Source: Duganella sp. sic0402 (GTDB taxonomy: Bacteria; Pseudomonadota; Gammaproteobacteria; Burkholderiales; Burkholderiaceae_D). From it: a DNA stretch of 64,000 nt. Below are positions 38,360 through 47,832 of the stretch, piece after piece; position 1 is the stretch's first letter, and each line of letters begins with the position of its first letter. A program made the position numbers and the translations under genes. The stretch covers positions 1,054,001 through 1,118,000 of the forward strand of contig NZ_JAHUWK010000001.1 of assembly GCF_019219065.1 (NCBI RefSeq), read 5' to 3'. The notes under the pieces are model-generated. The model was given only the letters and a program-made list of their open reading frames with translations, was not told the DNA's origin and ran no database searches.

Positions 38360-39481
38360 ATGACGCTCAAAGCTACCCCCCTCAATAACGCACACCGCGC
38401 AGCCGGCGCCCGCATGGTCGATTTCGGCGGCTGGGACATGCCGGTCAACTACGGTTCGCAAATCGAAGAACACAACGCCGTGCGCACCGACGTCGGCATG
38501 TTCGACGTGGCGCATATGTGCGTGGTCGACATCAAGGGCGACAATGCGCGCGCCTTCCTGCGCAGCCTGCTGGCCAACAACGTCGACAAGCTGCAAGTAT
38601 CGGGCAAGGCACTGTACTCCTGCATGCTGAATCCAGAAGGCACGGTCATCGACGACCTGATCGTCTACTTCATCAACGAAAGCTGGTTCCGCCTGGTGGT
38701 CAACGCCGGCACCGCCGAGAAGGACGTGGCGTGGATGCAGCAGCAGAACACCGCCGGCAACCACGGCCTGGCTATCACCCAGCGCCGCGATGGTGACAAC
38801 GCCATGGCGCTGATCGCCGTGCAAGGCCCGAACGCCCGCACCAAGGTATGGGAAGTAATCCCGGAATCGCAACAAGCCACCGCCGAGATGAAGCCATTCA
38901 ACGTGGCCTTCGCGCAAAGCGCCGCGTTTGGCGAGGCGATGATCGCCCGCACCGGCTATACCGGCGAAGACGGCTTTGAGATCGGCGTCGCCGCTGATCA
39001 AGCTGAAAAGCTGTGGAACGCGCTGGCCGCCGCTGGCGTCAAGCCGGCAGGCCTGGGCGCGCGCGATACGCTGCGCCTGGAAGCTGGCATGAACCTGTAC
39101 GGCCAGGACATGGACGACACCGTCAACCCGCTGGACGCCGGCCTGGCATGGACCATCGATCTGGTGTCCGAGCGCGATTTCATCGGCAAGTCGGCGCTGC
39201 AAGCCAAGGGCCAAAACGCGCAATTCGTCGGTCTTATCCTGCGTGAAAAAGGCGGCGTGCTGCGCGCGCACCAGAAAGTCATCGTGGCCGGCACCGAAGC
39301 CACCGGCGAAATCACCAGCGGCACTTTCAGCCCGACCATGCAGCAGGCGATCGCGCTGGCGCGCGTGCCGAACGGCGTCAACATCGGCGACACCGTGCAT
39401 GTGGAAATCCGCGACAAGAAACTGGCCGCGTCTGTGGTTAAATTGCCGTTCGTCCGCAACGGCAAAATCCTGGCCGTCTGA
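38360..39481 (+). CDS. gcvT: Glycine cleavage system T protein (aminomethyltransferase)
   Basis: Transfers the one-carbon unit from aminomethyl-lipoyl-GcvH to tetrahydrofolate, releasing ammonia. The 373-residue protein begins with the family's folate-binding segment ([18 protein letters not shown]) and contains [10 protein letters not shown] and [15 protein letters not shown]. It is the first gene of the gcvTHP operon, about 70 nt after the glycine riboswitch, so excess glycine should raise its own breakdown. gcvL (dihydrolipoamide dehydrogenase) is not nearby, as usual. Confidence 0.97.
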   Translation: MTLKATPLNNAHRAAGARMVDFGGWDMPVNYGSQIEEHNAVRTDVGMFDVAHMCVVDIKGDNARAFLRSLLANNVDKLQVSGKALYSCMLNPEGTVIDDLIVYFINESWFRLVVNAGTAEKDVAWMQQQNTAGNHGLAITQRRDGDNAMALIAVQGPNARTKVWEVIPESQQATAEMKPFNVAFAQSAAFGEAMIARTGYTGEDGFEIGVAADQAEKLWNALAAAGVKPAGLGARDTLRLEAGMNLYGQDMDDTVNPLDAGLAWTIDLVSERDFIGKSALQAKGQNAQFVGLILREKGGVLRAHQKVIVAGTEATGEITSGTFSPTMQQAIALARVPNGVNIGDTVHVEIRDKKLAASVVKLPFVRNGKILAV

Positions 39482-39514
39482 ATTTAATACCCTCACCCTC
39501 TGGAGCATTACAAC

Positions 39515-39895
39515 ATGAACATTCCTGCAGACCTGAAGTACACCGAATCCCACGAGTGGGTACGCGCTGAAGCCGACGGCACCGTCACTGTAGGCATTAC
39601 CGAATACGCACAGGATGCGCTGGGCGATATCGTTTTCGTTGAACTGCCAAAAGTCGGCACCAGCTACACCGCCGGCGACGACGCCGCCGTGGTGGAATCG
39701 GTGAAAGCCGCTTCCGACATCTACGCACCGGTATCGGGCGAAGTGGTGGCGGTCAATGACGACGTGGTCAACGCGCCTGAGTCGATCAACAGCGACGCTT
39801 ACGCTGCCTGGCTGTTCAAGATCAAGCCAGCCGACGCCGCAGCCATCAACGGCCTGCTGGACGCTGCGGCCTACGCCAAAAATACCGGCGCCTGA
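39515..39895 (+). CDS. gcvH: Glycine cleavage system H protein
   Basis: Lipoylated shuttle of the glycine cleavage complex. The 126-residue protein has the lipoyl attachment Lys64 in the motif [21 protein letters not shown] lies about ten nt before ATG 39515. It follows gcvT by 33 nt. The 105-nt gap to gcvP holds the second copy of the palindromic repeat. Confidence 0.97.
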   Translation: MNIPADLKYTESHEWVRAEADGTVTVGITEYAQDALGDIVFVELPKVGTSYTAGDDAAVVESVKAASDIYAPVSGEVVAVNDDVVNAPESINSDAYAAWLFKIKPADAAAINGLLDAAAYAKNTGA

Positions 39896-39904
39896 TTCCC
39901 GCCG

Positions 39905-39970
39905 CTCCCGCCCAGGCGGGAGCCGACAGAACGCCAGCTCAGCATGGGTTCCGGCTTGCGCCGGAACGAC
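39905..39970. repeat. Quasi-palindromic dispersed repeat (copy 2)
   Basis: Two hairpins lie between gcvH and gcvP: CTCCCGCCcaGGCGGGAG (39905-39922) and GTTCCGGC-ttgc-GCCGGAAC (39948-39967). GCTCAGCATGG joins them and is shared with the repeat at 6443-6522, which has the same two-hairpin layout with different arm sequences. It interrupts an operon without an open frame. Confidence 0.7.
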
Positions 39971-40000
39971 AGTCTTTCTCTCTCTGCCCTCGCCCACATC

Positions 40001-42895
40001 ATGACCCGCACCAGCCTGACCCAACTCGAAGCACGCGACGCTTTCATCGCCCGTCACATCGGCCCGGATGCCGCCGAACAGCAGGACATGCTGTCGGTAC
40101 TCGGCTACGCCACGCGCGCCGCCCTGATCGACGCCATCGTACCCGCCAACATCCGCAACAAGGCCGCCCTGCCGCTGGGCGCCTACACCCAGCCAATGCC
40201 GGAAAACGAAGCGCTGAACAAGCTGAAAAAAATCGCCTCAAAAAACAAGGTGCTGAAGTCGCTGATCGGCCAGGGCTACTACAACACGCTGACGCCGAAC
40301 GTCGTCCTGCGCAACATCTTTGAAAACCCGGCCTGGTACACCGCCTATACGCCTTACCAGCCAGAGATTTCGCAAGGTCGCCTGGAAGCCATCCTGAACT
40401 TCCAGCAGACCATCACCGACCTGACCGGCATGGGCATCGCCAACGCGTCGATGCTGGACGAAGGCACGGCCGCTGCCGAAGCGATGACGCTGATCCAGCG
40501 CGTCAGCAAATCCAAATCGAATGTGTTCTACGTGGCCGACGACGTGCTGCCGCAAACGCTGGAAGTGGTGCAGACCCGCGCCAAGCCGCTGGACATCGAA
40601 GTCAAAACCTTCCACCCGGCCGGACTGGCAAGCGTGGGCGAATGCTTCGGCGTGCTGCTGCAATACCCAGGCGTTAACGGTAACGTGCGCGATTACAAGG
40701 CCGACGTGGAAGCCATCAAGGCCAAGGGTGCGATGGTAGTCGCCGCCGCAGATCTGCTGGCGCTTACCGTGCTGACGCCACCAGGCGAATGGGGCGCCGA
40801 CGTGGTGGTCGGTAACTCGCAGCGCTTCGGCGTACCGCTGGGCTTCGGCGGCCCGCACGCCGGCTACATGGCCACCCGTGACGAATTCAAACGCTCGATG
40901 CCAGGCCGCCTGGTTGGCGTGACCATCGACGCGCAGGGCAACAAGGCTTACCGCCTGGCCCTGCAAACCCGCGAGCAGCACATCCGCCGCGAAAAAGCCA
41001 CGTCCAACATCTGCACCGCGCAGGTACTGCTGGCAGTGATGGCGTCGATGTACGCCGTCTACCACGGCCCGCAAGGCCTGCAGCAGATCGCCAAGCGCGT
41101 GCACCGCCTGACCGGCGTGCTGGCGTCGAATCTGAAAACGCTGGGCTACACCGTCACCAACGACACCTGGTTCGACACCCTGACCGTCGCCGTCAACAAC
41201 GCTGAACAGCTGCACGCCTCGGCCCACTCGCACGGCGTCAACCTGCGCGTGATCGACGCCACCCACGTCGGCGTATCGCTGGACGAAACCACCACCCGCG
41301 AAGACATTGCGCTGCTGTGGACCGTGTTCTCGCATCCGGTCGGCGGCCCGGCCCACGGCCCGGACTTCGACAGCGTGGAAGCCGCCGTTGGACGCGCCTT
41401 CCCCGAAGCGCTGGCGCGTACCTCGGCCTACCTGAGCCACCCGGTATTCAACCGCTATCACTCGGAAACCGAGATGCTGCGCTACCTGCGTTCGCTGGCC
41501 GACAAAGACCTGGCGCTGGACCGCACCATGATTCCGCTGGGCTCGTGCACCATGAAGCTGAACGCCACCAGCGAAATGATCCCTGTGACCTGGCCTGAAT
41601 TCTCGACCATCCACCCGTTCGCGCCGGATGCACAGACCATCGGCTATCGCGAGATGATCGCCTCGCTGGAAGAAATGCTGTGCGCGGTGACCGGCTACGC
41701 CGCCATCTCGCTGCAGCCTAACGCCGGCTCGCAAGGCGAATACGCCGGCCTGCTGGTGATCCAGGCTTACCACCAGTCGCGTGGCGAAGGCCACCGCAAC
41801 ATCTGCCTGATTCCATCGTCGGCGCACGGCACCAATCCGGCATCGGCATCGATGGTCGGCATGCAGGTGGTGGTGACCGCCTGCGACGCCAACGGCAACG
41901 TCGACCTGGCCGACCTCAAAGCCAAGGCCGAGCAGCACTCGAACAACCTGGCCTGCGTGATGGTCACCTACCCGTCGACCCACGGCGTGTTTGAAGAAGG
42001 CATCCGCGAGCTGTGCGAGATCATCCACAGCCACGGCGGCCAGGTCTACGTGGACGGTGCCAACATGAATGCACTGGTGGGCGTGGCCGCACCGGGCGCG
42101 TTCGGCGGCGACGTGTCGCACCTGAACCTGCACAAAACCTTCTGCATCCCGCACGGCGGTGGCGGCCCAGGCGTCGGCCCGATCGGCGTCGGCGCGCACC
42201 TGGCCAAGTTCCTGCCTAACCAGCGCTCCAACGGCTATATCCGCGACAATGCCGGCATCGGTTCGGTGTCGGCCGCGCCATACGGCTCGGCGTCGATCCT
42301 GCCGATTTCGTGGATGTACATCGCCATGATGGGTGCGGAAGGCCTGACCGCCGCGACCGAAACCGCGATCCTCAACGCCAACTACATCGCGCGCCGCCTG
42401 TCGCCCCACTTCCCGGTGCTGTATGCAGGCCACGACGGCCTGGTGGCGCACGAGTGCATCATCGACCTGCGTCCGCTGCAGGACGCCACCGGCATCAGCA
42501 ACGAAGACGTGGCCAAGCGCCTGATGGACTTCGGCTTCCACGCGCCGACCATGTCCTTCCCGGTGCCGGGCACGCTGATGATCGAGCCGACCGAATCGGA
42601 ATCGAAAGCCGAAATGGACCGCTTCATCGACGCCATGATCGCCATCCGTGGCGAAATCGCCAAGGTGGAAAGCGGCGAATTCGACAAGCTGGACAACCCG
42701 CTGAAATTCGCGCCGCACACCGCCGAGGTGCTGACCGCCGATGTGTGGGAGCGCAAGTATTCGCGCGAAGTTGCAGCCTATCCGGTGCCGTCGCTGCGCA
42801 AGCAGAAATACTGGCCACCGGTCGGCCGCGCCGACAACGTCTACGGCGACCGCAACCTGTTCTGCGGCTGCGCGCCGATCAGCGACTACGAGTAA
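40001..42895 (+). CDS. gcvP: Glycine dehydrogenase (decarboxylating), P protein
   Basis: Decarboxylates glycine and passes the aminomethyl group to lipoyl-GcvH. It is the single-chain form of about 964 residues with fused N- and C-terminal aminotransferase-like halves. The PLP lysine is Lys712 in [16 protein letters not shown]. The start is ATG 40001 ([15 protein letters not shown]); an in-frame start at 39944 would read through the repeat and is rejected. It ends 17 nt before a strong terminator, closing the operon. Confidence 0.97.
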   Translation: MTRTSLTQLEARDAFIARHIGPDAAEQQDMLSVLGYATRAALIDAIVPANIRNKAALPLGAYTQPMPENEALNKLKKIASKNKVLKSLIGQGYYNTLTPNVVLRNIFENPAWYTAYTPYQPEISQGRLEAILNFQQTITDLTGMGIANASMLDEGTAAAEAMTLIQRVSKSKSNVFYVADDVLPQTLEVVQTRAKPLDIEVKTFHPAGLASVGECFGVLLQYPGVNGNVRDYKADVEAIKAKGAMVVAAADLLALTVLTPPGEWGADVVVGNSQRFGVPLGFGGPHAGYMATRDEFKRSMPGRLVGVTIDAQGNKAYRLALQTREQHIRREKATSNICTAQVLLAVMASMYAVYHGPQGLQQIAKRVHRLTGVLASNLKTLGYTVTNDTWFDTLTVAVNNAEQLHASAHSHGVNLRVIDATHVGVSLDETTTREDIALLWTVFSHPVGGPAHGPDFDSVEAAVGRAFPEALARTSAYLSHPVFNRYHSETEMLRYLRSLADKDLALDRTMIPLGSCTMKLNATSEMIPVTWPEFSTIHPFAPDAQTIGYREMIASLEEMLCAVTGYAAISLQPNAGSQGEYAGLLVIQAYHQSRGEGHRNICLIPSSAHGTNPASASMVGMQVVVTACDANGNVDLADLKAKAEQHSNNLACVMVTYPSTHGVFEEGIRELCEIIHSHGGQVYVDGANMNALVGVAAPGAFGGDVSHLNLHKTFCIPHGGGGPGVGPIGVGAHLAKFLPNQRSNGYIRDNAGIGSVSAAPYGSASILPISWMYIAMMGAEGLTAATETAILNANYIARRLSPHFPVLYAGHDGLVAHECIIDLRPLQDATGISNEDVAKRLMDFGFHAPTMSFPVPGTLMIEPTESESKAEMDRFIDAMIAIRGEIAKVESGEFDKLDNPLKFAPHTAEVLTADVWERKYSREVAAYPVPSLRKQKYWPPVGRADNVYGDRNLFCGCAPISDYE

Positions 42896-42912
42896 GCTAG
42901 TCCGCCTTCAAC

Positions 42913-42941
42913 AATCCCGGCCGCGCGCCGGGATTTTTTTT
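42913..42941 (+). terminator. Intrinsic terminator after gcvP
   Basis: AATCCCGGC (42913-42921) and GCCGGGATT (42927-42935) form a 9-bp stem with a 5-nt loop followed by eight T. Strong rho-independent terminator. Confidence 0.95.
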
Positions 42942-42978
42942 GCTTGCATTCCTTACACCTGTCAGATATTCTTTACAC

Positions 42979-43305
42979 ATGAAATCAAAACATCTCACAG
43001 GCGATCAGCTGCTGGCGGCATTGGCGGCGCTGTCCAACCCGCACCGTTTGCGGGTGGTGGCGGCGCTGGCTTCCGGCGGACGCAATTATGTGAGCCAGCT
43101 GGCGCGTGACTTGAATATCAGCCGGCCCTTGCTGCATCTGCATTTGCAGAAGCTGGAGGAAGCCGGCCTGGTAAGCAGCCAGATGGAATTGTCGGAAGAC
43201 GGCAAGGCGTTGAATTTTTTTGAAACCACGCCTTTCGCCATCGATCTGACACCCGCCATGATCGCGGCGGCAACGGCAACCCTGACACACAACCCTGAAA
43301 AATAG
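42979..43305 (+). CDS. ArsR-type winged-helix transcriptional regulator
   Basis: A 108-residue DNA-binding protein with a winged helix-turn-helix (ALAALSNPHRLRVVAALASG and NYVSQLARDLNISRPLLHLHLQKLEEAGLV). The pattern matches the ArsR/SmtB-like family, but the metal-binding CVC motif of ArsR is absent, so it is not an obvious metal sensor. The start is ATG 42979. It is followed after 8 nt by two small membrane-protein genes and likely controls this small operon. The signal it reads is unknown. Confidence 0.8.
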   Translation: MKSKHLTGDQLLAALAALSNPHRLRVVAALASGGRNYVSQLARDLNISRPLLHLHLQKLEEAGLVSSQMELSEDGKALNFFETTPFAIDLTPAMIAAATATLTHNPEK

Positions 43306-43313
43306 AGGCGCAT

Positions 43314-43550
43314 ATGTCTGAACCGGTTTACCTGACTACCCTGGCCATCTTATTCGGCACCATTTTCATGATCTTCCTGATACGCTCGCAGACCATCATC
43401 AAGAAGGCGCAGCTGCAAGCCGACGGCGAAGAGTCTTACCGCCTGATCGCCGAACGCGCCGTCGCCGCGCAGGAAGAAACGGCCGCCGCCCTGGCCGACC
43501 TGAAAACCCGCATCATCGCCATCGAAAAAGTATTGAAAGAAGTCGAATAA
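43314..43550 (+). CDS. Small membrane protein with cytoplasmic coiled-coil
   Basis: A 78-residue protein with one N-terminal membrane helix (LTTLAILFGTIFMIFLI) followed by a charged helical region ending in AALADLKTRIIAIEKVL. That tail resembles the C-terminal part of PspB-type phage-shock or other small coiled-coil membrane proteins, but the identity is unproven. AGAGGCGC precedes ATG 43314. It lies between the ArsR-like gene and a multi-pass membrane gene, both closely spaced, implying one operon. Confidence 0.7.
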   Translation: MSEPVYLTTLAILFGTIFMIFLIRSQTIIKKAQLQADGEESYRLIAERAVAAQEETAAALADLKTRIIAIEKVLKEVE

Positions 43551-43570
43551 CACTCACCGGGAGCATCGCC

Positions 43571-43993
43571 ATGCCACACGTATCGCTGTTTCGCCTGTAT
43601 TCGCTGAGAGCCGTCTATCTGATCATTGCGCTGGGACTGGCGCTGGCCGTGTGGCCGGGTGTGATCCACCACGCCGAACCATGGGGAATGGCCCAGGGCG
43701 TGGTGAAATGCATGCTGACCGCCTTCAGCCTGCTGTGCATCGTCGGCATCCGCTACCCATTGCAGATGCTGCCGGTGCTGCTGTGGGAAATGACGTGGAA
43801 GTCGCTATGGCTGCTGCTGGTCGCCCTGCCCGCGTGGCGCAGCGGCCAGATGGACGACGCCATCATCACCACCGCCTTCGAATGCTCGGTTGCCATCATC
43901 ATCCCGCTGGCCATGCCGTGGCGCTATGTATTTGACCACTACATCCGGAAAACCGGAGACCGCTGGCGCACAGCATCCGCCCAGATGCTGTAA
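43571..43993 (+). CDS. Four-helix inner-membrane protein of unknown function
   Basis: A 140-residue protein with about four membrane helices: residues 14-30, 45-60, 67-87 and a last one near 105-117 (SVAIIIPLAMPWRYV). No family motif is recognised. It is 20 nt after the small membrane/coiled-coil gene, with GGGAGC before ATG 43571. It is likely a partner of that protein and under the same ArsR-type control; the role is unknown. Confidence 0.65.
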   Translation: MPHVSLFRLYSLRAVYLIIALGLALAVWPGVIHHAEPWGMAQGVVKCMLTAFSLLCIVGIRYPLQMLPVLLWEMTWKSLWLLLVALPAWRSGQMDDAIITTAFECSVAIIIPLAMPWRYVFDHYIRKTGDRWRTASAQML

Positions 43994-44021
43994 TCTACGC
44001 GGACCAACCACGGGAGCGACC

Positions 44022-44366
44022 TTGAAAGCATCGTCACGCGCTGTACTGATATCCGCCTTGCTGTTTCCGGGCCTCGGCCACCTGGCGCTGCGGCCCCGGC
44101 GCGTTGCGCGCGGCATGCTGTTCCTGGTGCCGGCTGCGGTGGCCGTGCTGTACCTGCTCAGCACCATCCTGCAACTGACCAATCAGCTGCTGGATGAAAT
44201 CAACAATGGCAGGCTGGCGCTGGATCCGGTGGTAGTGCTGGAGCGCGTCCATGCCTCGGGCGCCGACAACTTCGCCACCAACCTGGCGTCAGCGGTGGTG
44301 CTGCTGTGCTGGGTCAGTGCGGTGGTCGATGTGCTGTGGCTTAGCCGGCCTGCCAAGCTATCCTGA
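44022..44366 (+). CDS. Small multi-pass membrane protein
   Basis: A 114-residue hydrophobic protein beginning at TTG 44022 (LKASSRAVLISALLFPGLGH), preceded by GGGAG at a good distance. The earlier open frame from 43890 overlaps the previous gene and is not supported. About three membrane helices are seen. The N-terminal FPGLGHLAL pattern resembles small membrane proteins of the TM2/DUF5683-like type, but the assignment is weak. It lies 28 nt after the four-helix membrane gene, so it may belong to the same transcript. Confidence 0.6.
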   Translation: MKASSRAVLISALLFPGLGHLALRPRRVARGMLFLVPAAVAVLYLLSTILQLTNQLLDEINNGRLALDPVVVLERVHASGADNFATNLASAVVLLCWVSAVVDVLWLSRPAKLS

Positions 44367-44445
44367 TTGTAATGCTGACAGCGAGCAATTCGCTGCCACA
44401 CGCTGTTACAATCCGCCGCAAACTATCCCCCTGCCTGTTTCCCAC

Positions 44446-45120
44446 ATGATGCTGCTAAATACCCTGAACCGGTCGCACCGCGCGATCGGTGCGGGCCTGC
44501 TGGCCTGCGCTTCCCTGCCCGCCCATGCCGGCCGTCCGATGACAGTGGACGATGCGGCCATCGTATCGCCTGGCCAATGCCAGCTGGAGAGCTACGTCCA
44601 GCGCGCCGGCGAGGTGCGGGAATTCTGGGCGACCCCGGCCTGCAACGTCGGCGGCGACTGGGAACTGGCGCTCGGCGGCGCCGTGGTGGAGGAAGGCGCC
44701 ACCCACACCCACCTGGGCCGGCTGCAAGCCAAGACAGTGTTCAAGCCGCTTGAAGCGGACGGCTGGGGCGCGGGCCTGGTGCTGGCCAACCAGTTCAGCA
44801 GCGGGCGCGGGCTGGATGGCGATCTGTCGGTCAACGTGCCGCTCAGCTTTTCGCTGCGCGGCGACAGCGTACTGCTGCACCTCAACGCCGGCGCGATCCG
44901 CAGCCAGACGCGGCGCGTTACCGATCCCAGCTGGGGCATCGGCGCTGAGTTCAAGCTGGACGAGCGCAACTCGCTGACGGCGGAAAGCTTTGGACAGCGC
45001 CGCAGCCATGGGCGCTTGCAGCTCGGTTTCGCCCACGCGCTGATCCCGGATCGGGTGCAGATCGACGCCACGCTCGGCAAGCGGCTGGTGTCGATCGGCC
45101 TGGTGCTGCAAACGCCTTAA
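44446..45120 (+). CDS. Possible outer-membrane beta-barrel protein
   Basis: A 224-residue exported protein. The signal peptide covers about residues 1-31 (AIGAGLLACASLPAHA). The mature part has alternating polar/hydrophobic strands (WELALGGAVV, GAGLVLANQF, VNVPLSFSL, VLLHLNAGAI, LVSIGLVLQTP), resembling a small barrel such as the MetA-pathway-like group, but no conserved motif allows naming. I start at ATG 44446; an in-frame ATG one codon later (44449) is equally possible. Its stop overlaps the convergent ABC permease gene by 4 nt. Confidence 0.6.
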   Translation: MMLLNTLNRSHRAIGAGLLACASLPAHAGRPMTVDDAAIVSPGQCQLESYVQRAGEVREFWATPACNVGGDWELALGGAVVEEGATHTHLGRLQAKTVFKPLEADGWGAGLVLANQFSSGRGLDGDLSVNVPLSFSLRGDSVLLHLNAGAIRSQTRRVTDPSWGIGAEFKLDERNSLTAESFGQRRSHGRLQLGFAHALIPDRVQIDATLGKRLVSIGLVLQTP

Positions 45121-46556
45121 ACCGCCAGCCGCCCCGCCGGCAGCACCGGCGGCAGCGCCAGCAGCTTGCGCCAGCGGCGGTACAGCTCCAGCAAACTCAG
45201 CACGGCAACCGCTCCGCCGAGCCAGAACCACGGCACCTCAAATCGCGCGCTGACTACCGACAGCAATACATTGCAAACGATCGCATACAGCACAAGCAAT
45301 GTGCTCCACGAGGGACTGCTCACGGTTGCCATGACAAGATAATTGCGCAGCATCATGCAGGCCAGCGGCAGTATCAGTGTCGCCAGCATAAAAGTCACGC
45401 CGCGCAAGCCGGCCGCCCCGTGCACCAGCCAGTCGATGCCGGCCACACTCGCCAGCGTTGCCAGCCACACCGTGAAGAAGCCGCGCAGCATCGCGCCACC
45501 CAGCAGGCGGTTGATGCTGGCCTGCGCCGGGGCGCCGGCGCTGAGGAAAAATATCTCTTGCTCAGTTCGATAGCGTTGCGCGCCGTCCACCACGCTGGTG
45601 ATATACATCAGCGCAGCCATCAGTATTGACCACTGCGCTATGATGCCCATCAACGCAAAGACACCGGGTTTGACGTGGCCATCGGCAAGCGCCAGTACGG
45701 CCAGCGCAATCAATGTATTGCCCGCTACGGAAGTGACATAGCCTGCCGGATGGGCGCCCGGCCCGAGCGCGTATATCATCATGCGTTGCGGCGTCCCGCC
45801 ATTGCGGCTGTCCGCGCGCAGCTCCGCCTGGTAACGGCTGCTGCGCATGGCCTGCCACCATGCCCCCAAGCGCGTGAGCGGTACAAGCTGGCTTGGTGAA
45901 CGCACCGCATCCTTGTTGCGCAAATGGCGTTTGAACCAGGCCCAGTGCGCATCGCCTCCCTGCGGGAATACCGTGCGCAATCCCCAGGCGCCCAGCGCCA
46001 GCAACAGCAGGCTGCCGAGTGCGGCGACAGCGGGCTCGCCCAAGCCATGATGCAGGGCTAGCGCAATCTTATCCGGCGAGTCGGTCTGGGTAAGGGGCAG
46101 GAAGATCGCGGCCGGGGAAAATGCCAGCCAGCCGTGGCGTGTGGTGAACAGAATATAGACGTTCATCATGCCGCCTACCAGCAAGGCATAGCCCCCATGG
46201 CCAAACAACAGCGCCGCCGACAGGCCGAGCAGCAGCGAGCTGGCGATGCACAACGCAGCGGTCAGCCTGATCAAACGCACGCGCAGCTGCGGCACCAGGC
46301 TGGCGTACTCTGGCCGGTTCTGCGCAATCGCCCCCTTCAGGAAGGCGCTACACCACATCTGCCCGTTGGCCCACAGGAACAAGGCCAACAGGCCCTTCCC
46401 CGCCAGCGGCTTGCCGAAGCACAGCGCCACAGCCACAATCAGCAATGCACCGGCCAGCAGTATGATGCTGACGCGCTTGAGCGTGCGGTAAGCGGCTTGG
46501 TCCCGCACCAGCTGCAACAGCAGTTGCCGGTATGCCGGCCAGCCGGTCGCGCTCAT
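45117..46556 (-). CDS. ABC transporter permease-like membrane protein
   Basis: A 479-residue inner-membrane protein with about ten hydrophobic segments. It has no classical EAA loop. It follows the ABC ATPase gene with a 4-nt overlap, so it is probably the membrane partner in a YtrA-controlled exporter. Similar three-gene GntR-ATPase-permease sets respond to cell-envelope antibiotics in other bacteria, but the substrate here is unknown. The N-terminus (SATGWPAYRQLLLQLVRDQ) is cytoplasmic-like. Confidence 0.72.
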   Translation of the reverse strand: MSATGWPAYRQLLLQLVRDQAAYRTLKRVSIILLAGALLIVAVALCFGKPLAGKGLLALFLWANGQMWCSAFLKGAIAQNRPEYASLVPQLRVRLIRLTAALCIASSLLLGLSAALLFGHGGYALLVGGMMNVYILFTTRHGWLAFSPAAIFLPLTQTDSPDKIALALHHGLGEPAVAALGSLLLLALGAWGLRTVFPQGGDAHWAWFKRHLRNKDAVRSPSQLVPLTRLGAWWQAMRSSRYQAELRADSRNGGTPQRMMIYALGPGAHPAGYVTSVAGNTLIALAVLALADGHVKPGVFALMGIIAQWSILMAALMYITSVVDGAQRYRTEQEIFFLSAGAPAQASINRLLGGAMLRGFFTVWLATLASVAGIDWLVHGAAGLRGVTFMLATLILPLACMMLRNYLVMATVSSPSWSTLLVLYAIVCNVLLSVVSARFEVPWFWLGGAVAVLSLLELYRRWRKLLALPPVLPAGRLAV

Positions 46557-47269
46557 TTCGCCACCTCGAAGAACAGGTCTTCCAGGCTGAGGTTTCTGCC
46601 CTCCAGTAGCTCATCCAGTGCGCCTTGCAGCACGATTTTGCCGCCTTGCAGGAAGGCCACGTCCAGCGCCACCCGCTCCAGGTCGGACAGAATGTGGGTA
46701 GAGAAGATCACGGTGGTATCGCGTTCGATGACGCCGCCGATCAGCTCTTGCAGAAAATCGCGGCGGCCGATCGGGTCCAGGCTGGCGACCGGCTCGTCCA
46801 GCACCAGCAGCTTGGGATCATGGGCCAGCGCACGGATGATGGACAGGCGCTGCTTCTGGCCGCCGGAGAGCTTGACGATCTGTTTGTGCGCGGCCTCGCC
46901 ATTAAAGCCCCAGCGCTGCATCAGGCCATCCACCTTGGCCTGATTCCAGCGCGGATACAGCGCCTTGAAATAGTCCAGGAGTTGCAAGGGAGTCAACCAT
47001 TCAAAGATCTCGGACTTTTGCGGCACATAGCCGATGTCCGCCCGCACTGCATCGTTCAGCGCCAACGCTGGATGGCCAAATAGCGTGCTGCCGCCAGAGT
47101 CCGCTTCGCGCAAACCCAGCAGGCATTCCAGCAGCGTCGACTTGCCGGCGCCATTACGGCCAAGCAACCCGATCACCTTGCCCGGTTGAATAGTCCAATT
47201 AACTCCCTGCAACACCTGCTGTTTATCAAAGGCTTTATACAGGTTATTGATTTCAACGACTGACTTCAT
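46553..47269 (-). CDS. ABC transporter ATP-binding protein
   Basis: A 238-residue ATPase. Walker A is GRNGAGKST (residues 37-45), Q-loop IGYVPQKSEIF, signature LSGGQKQRL, Walker B LLVLDEPVASLDP and H-loop FSTHIL. Sequence and length fit the ATPases of YtrA-type exporters. It overlaps the GntR gene by 4 nt upstream and the permease gene by 4 nt downstream. Confidence 0.92.
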   Translation of the reverse strand: MKSVVEINNLYKAFDKQQVLQGVNWTIQPGKVIGLLGRNGAGKSTLLECLLGLREADSGGSTLFGHPALALNDAVRADIGYVPQKSEIFEWLTPLQLLDYFKALYPRWNQAKVDGLMQRWGFNGEAAHKQIVKLSGGQKQRLSIIRALAHDPKLLVLDEPVASLDPIGRRDFLQELIGGVIERDTTVIFSTHILSDLERVALDVAFLQGGKIVLQGALDELLEGRNLSLEDLFFEVAK

Positions 47270-47652
47270 TTGGTTTCTCCAAGAATTTTGGTGAACAGCG
47301 CAATAACAGTTTCAGTGTCCAGTTCCAGCTGGCGCGCTTCGGCAGCGGCGCGTTCCAGTGTCGGGATTAAAAGATGTTCGCGGCCCGGAGATTTATTTCC
47401 TTTGGCGACCAGCATGCCCACTCCACGGGCGCGGCTTAATAAGCCCTCGGTTTCCAGCATGTTATATGCCTTGGAAACCGTCATCGGATTAACGGCCAAG
47501 GTCACAGCGACATCCCGCACCGACGGTAAAACATCGCCCGGTTTTAAAACACCGGCCGCAACCAGCCGCCGGACTTGCTCGATCAATTGCCGGTAAATGG
47601 GATCGGACGAGCCGGTGCTTATCGAGAACAGAGTGGAAGTGTGGCTAACCAT
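47266..47652 (-). CDS. YtrA-subfamily GntR transcriptional repressor
   Basis: A 128-residue protein with a GntR winged helix (RDVAVTLAVNPMTVSKAYNMLE) and the short C-terminal region typical of the YtrA subfamily. Such repressors sit first in ABC transporter operons and bind their own promoter. The ATG is 47652 (MVSHTST). A palindrome (47668-47685) lies 15-33 nt upstream of the start, fitting autoregulation. Ligand or inducer is not known. Confidence 0.9.
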   Translation of the reverse strand: MVSHTSTLFSISTGSSDPIYRQLIEQVRRLVAAGVLKPGDVLPSVRDVAVTLAVNPMTVSKAYNMLETEGLLSRARGVGMLVAKGNKSPGREHLLIPTLERAAAEARQLELDTETVIALFTKILGETK

Positions 47653-47667
47653 GGTACTCGTATTTGT

Positions 47668-47685
47668 GTATTAGTTGATTAATAC
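47668..47685 (-). promoter_or_regulatory. Probable YtrA operator
   Basis: GTATTA-N6-TAATAC, a perfect inverted repeat in an AT-rich patch just upstream of the GntR gene. On the minus strand a TTCACA -35-like element and TAATAC/AATACA -10-like hexamer overlap it, so a bound repressor would block the promoter. Confidence 0.65.
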
Positions 47686-47832
47686 AGTATGTGAAAATTT
47701 TCATGATGTCAAGCGCTGTGTTGGCTGCACGCCAGCACTTGGCCTGATCGCGCCAATTACTGGCGTGCCCTGAGGGCGTTTGCGTGCGGCGGCGCACGGC
47801 CGCCCTGGGCTTTACGTGGCTATACTAAGGCC

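Noticed and set aside
40238..42718. 826-codon open frame on the minus strand
   Set aside because: Antisense to gcvP, which has all its catalytic segments on the plus strand.
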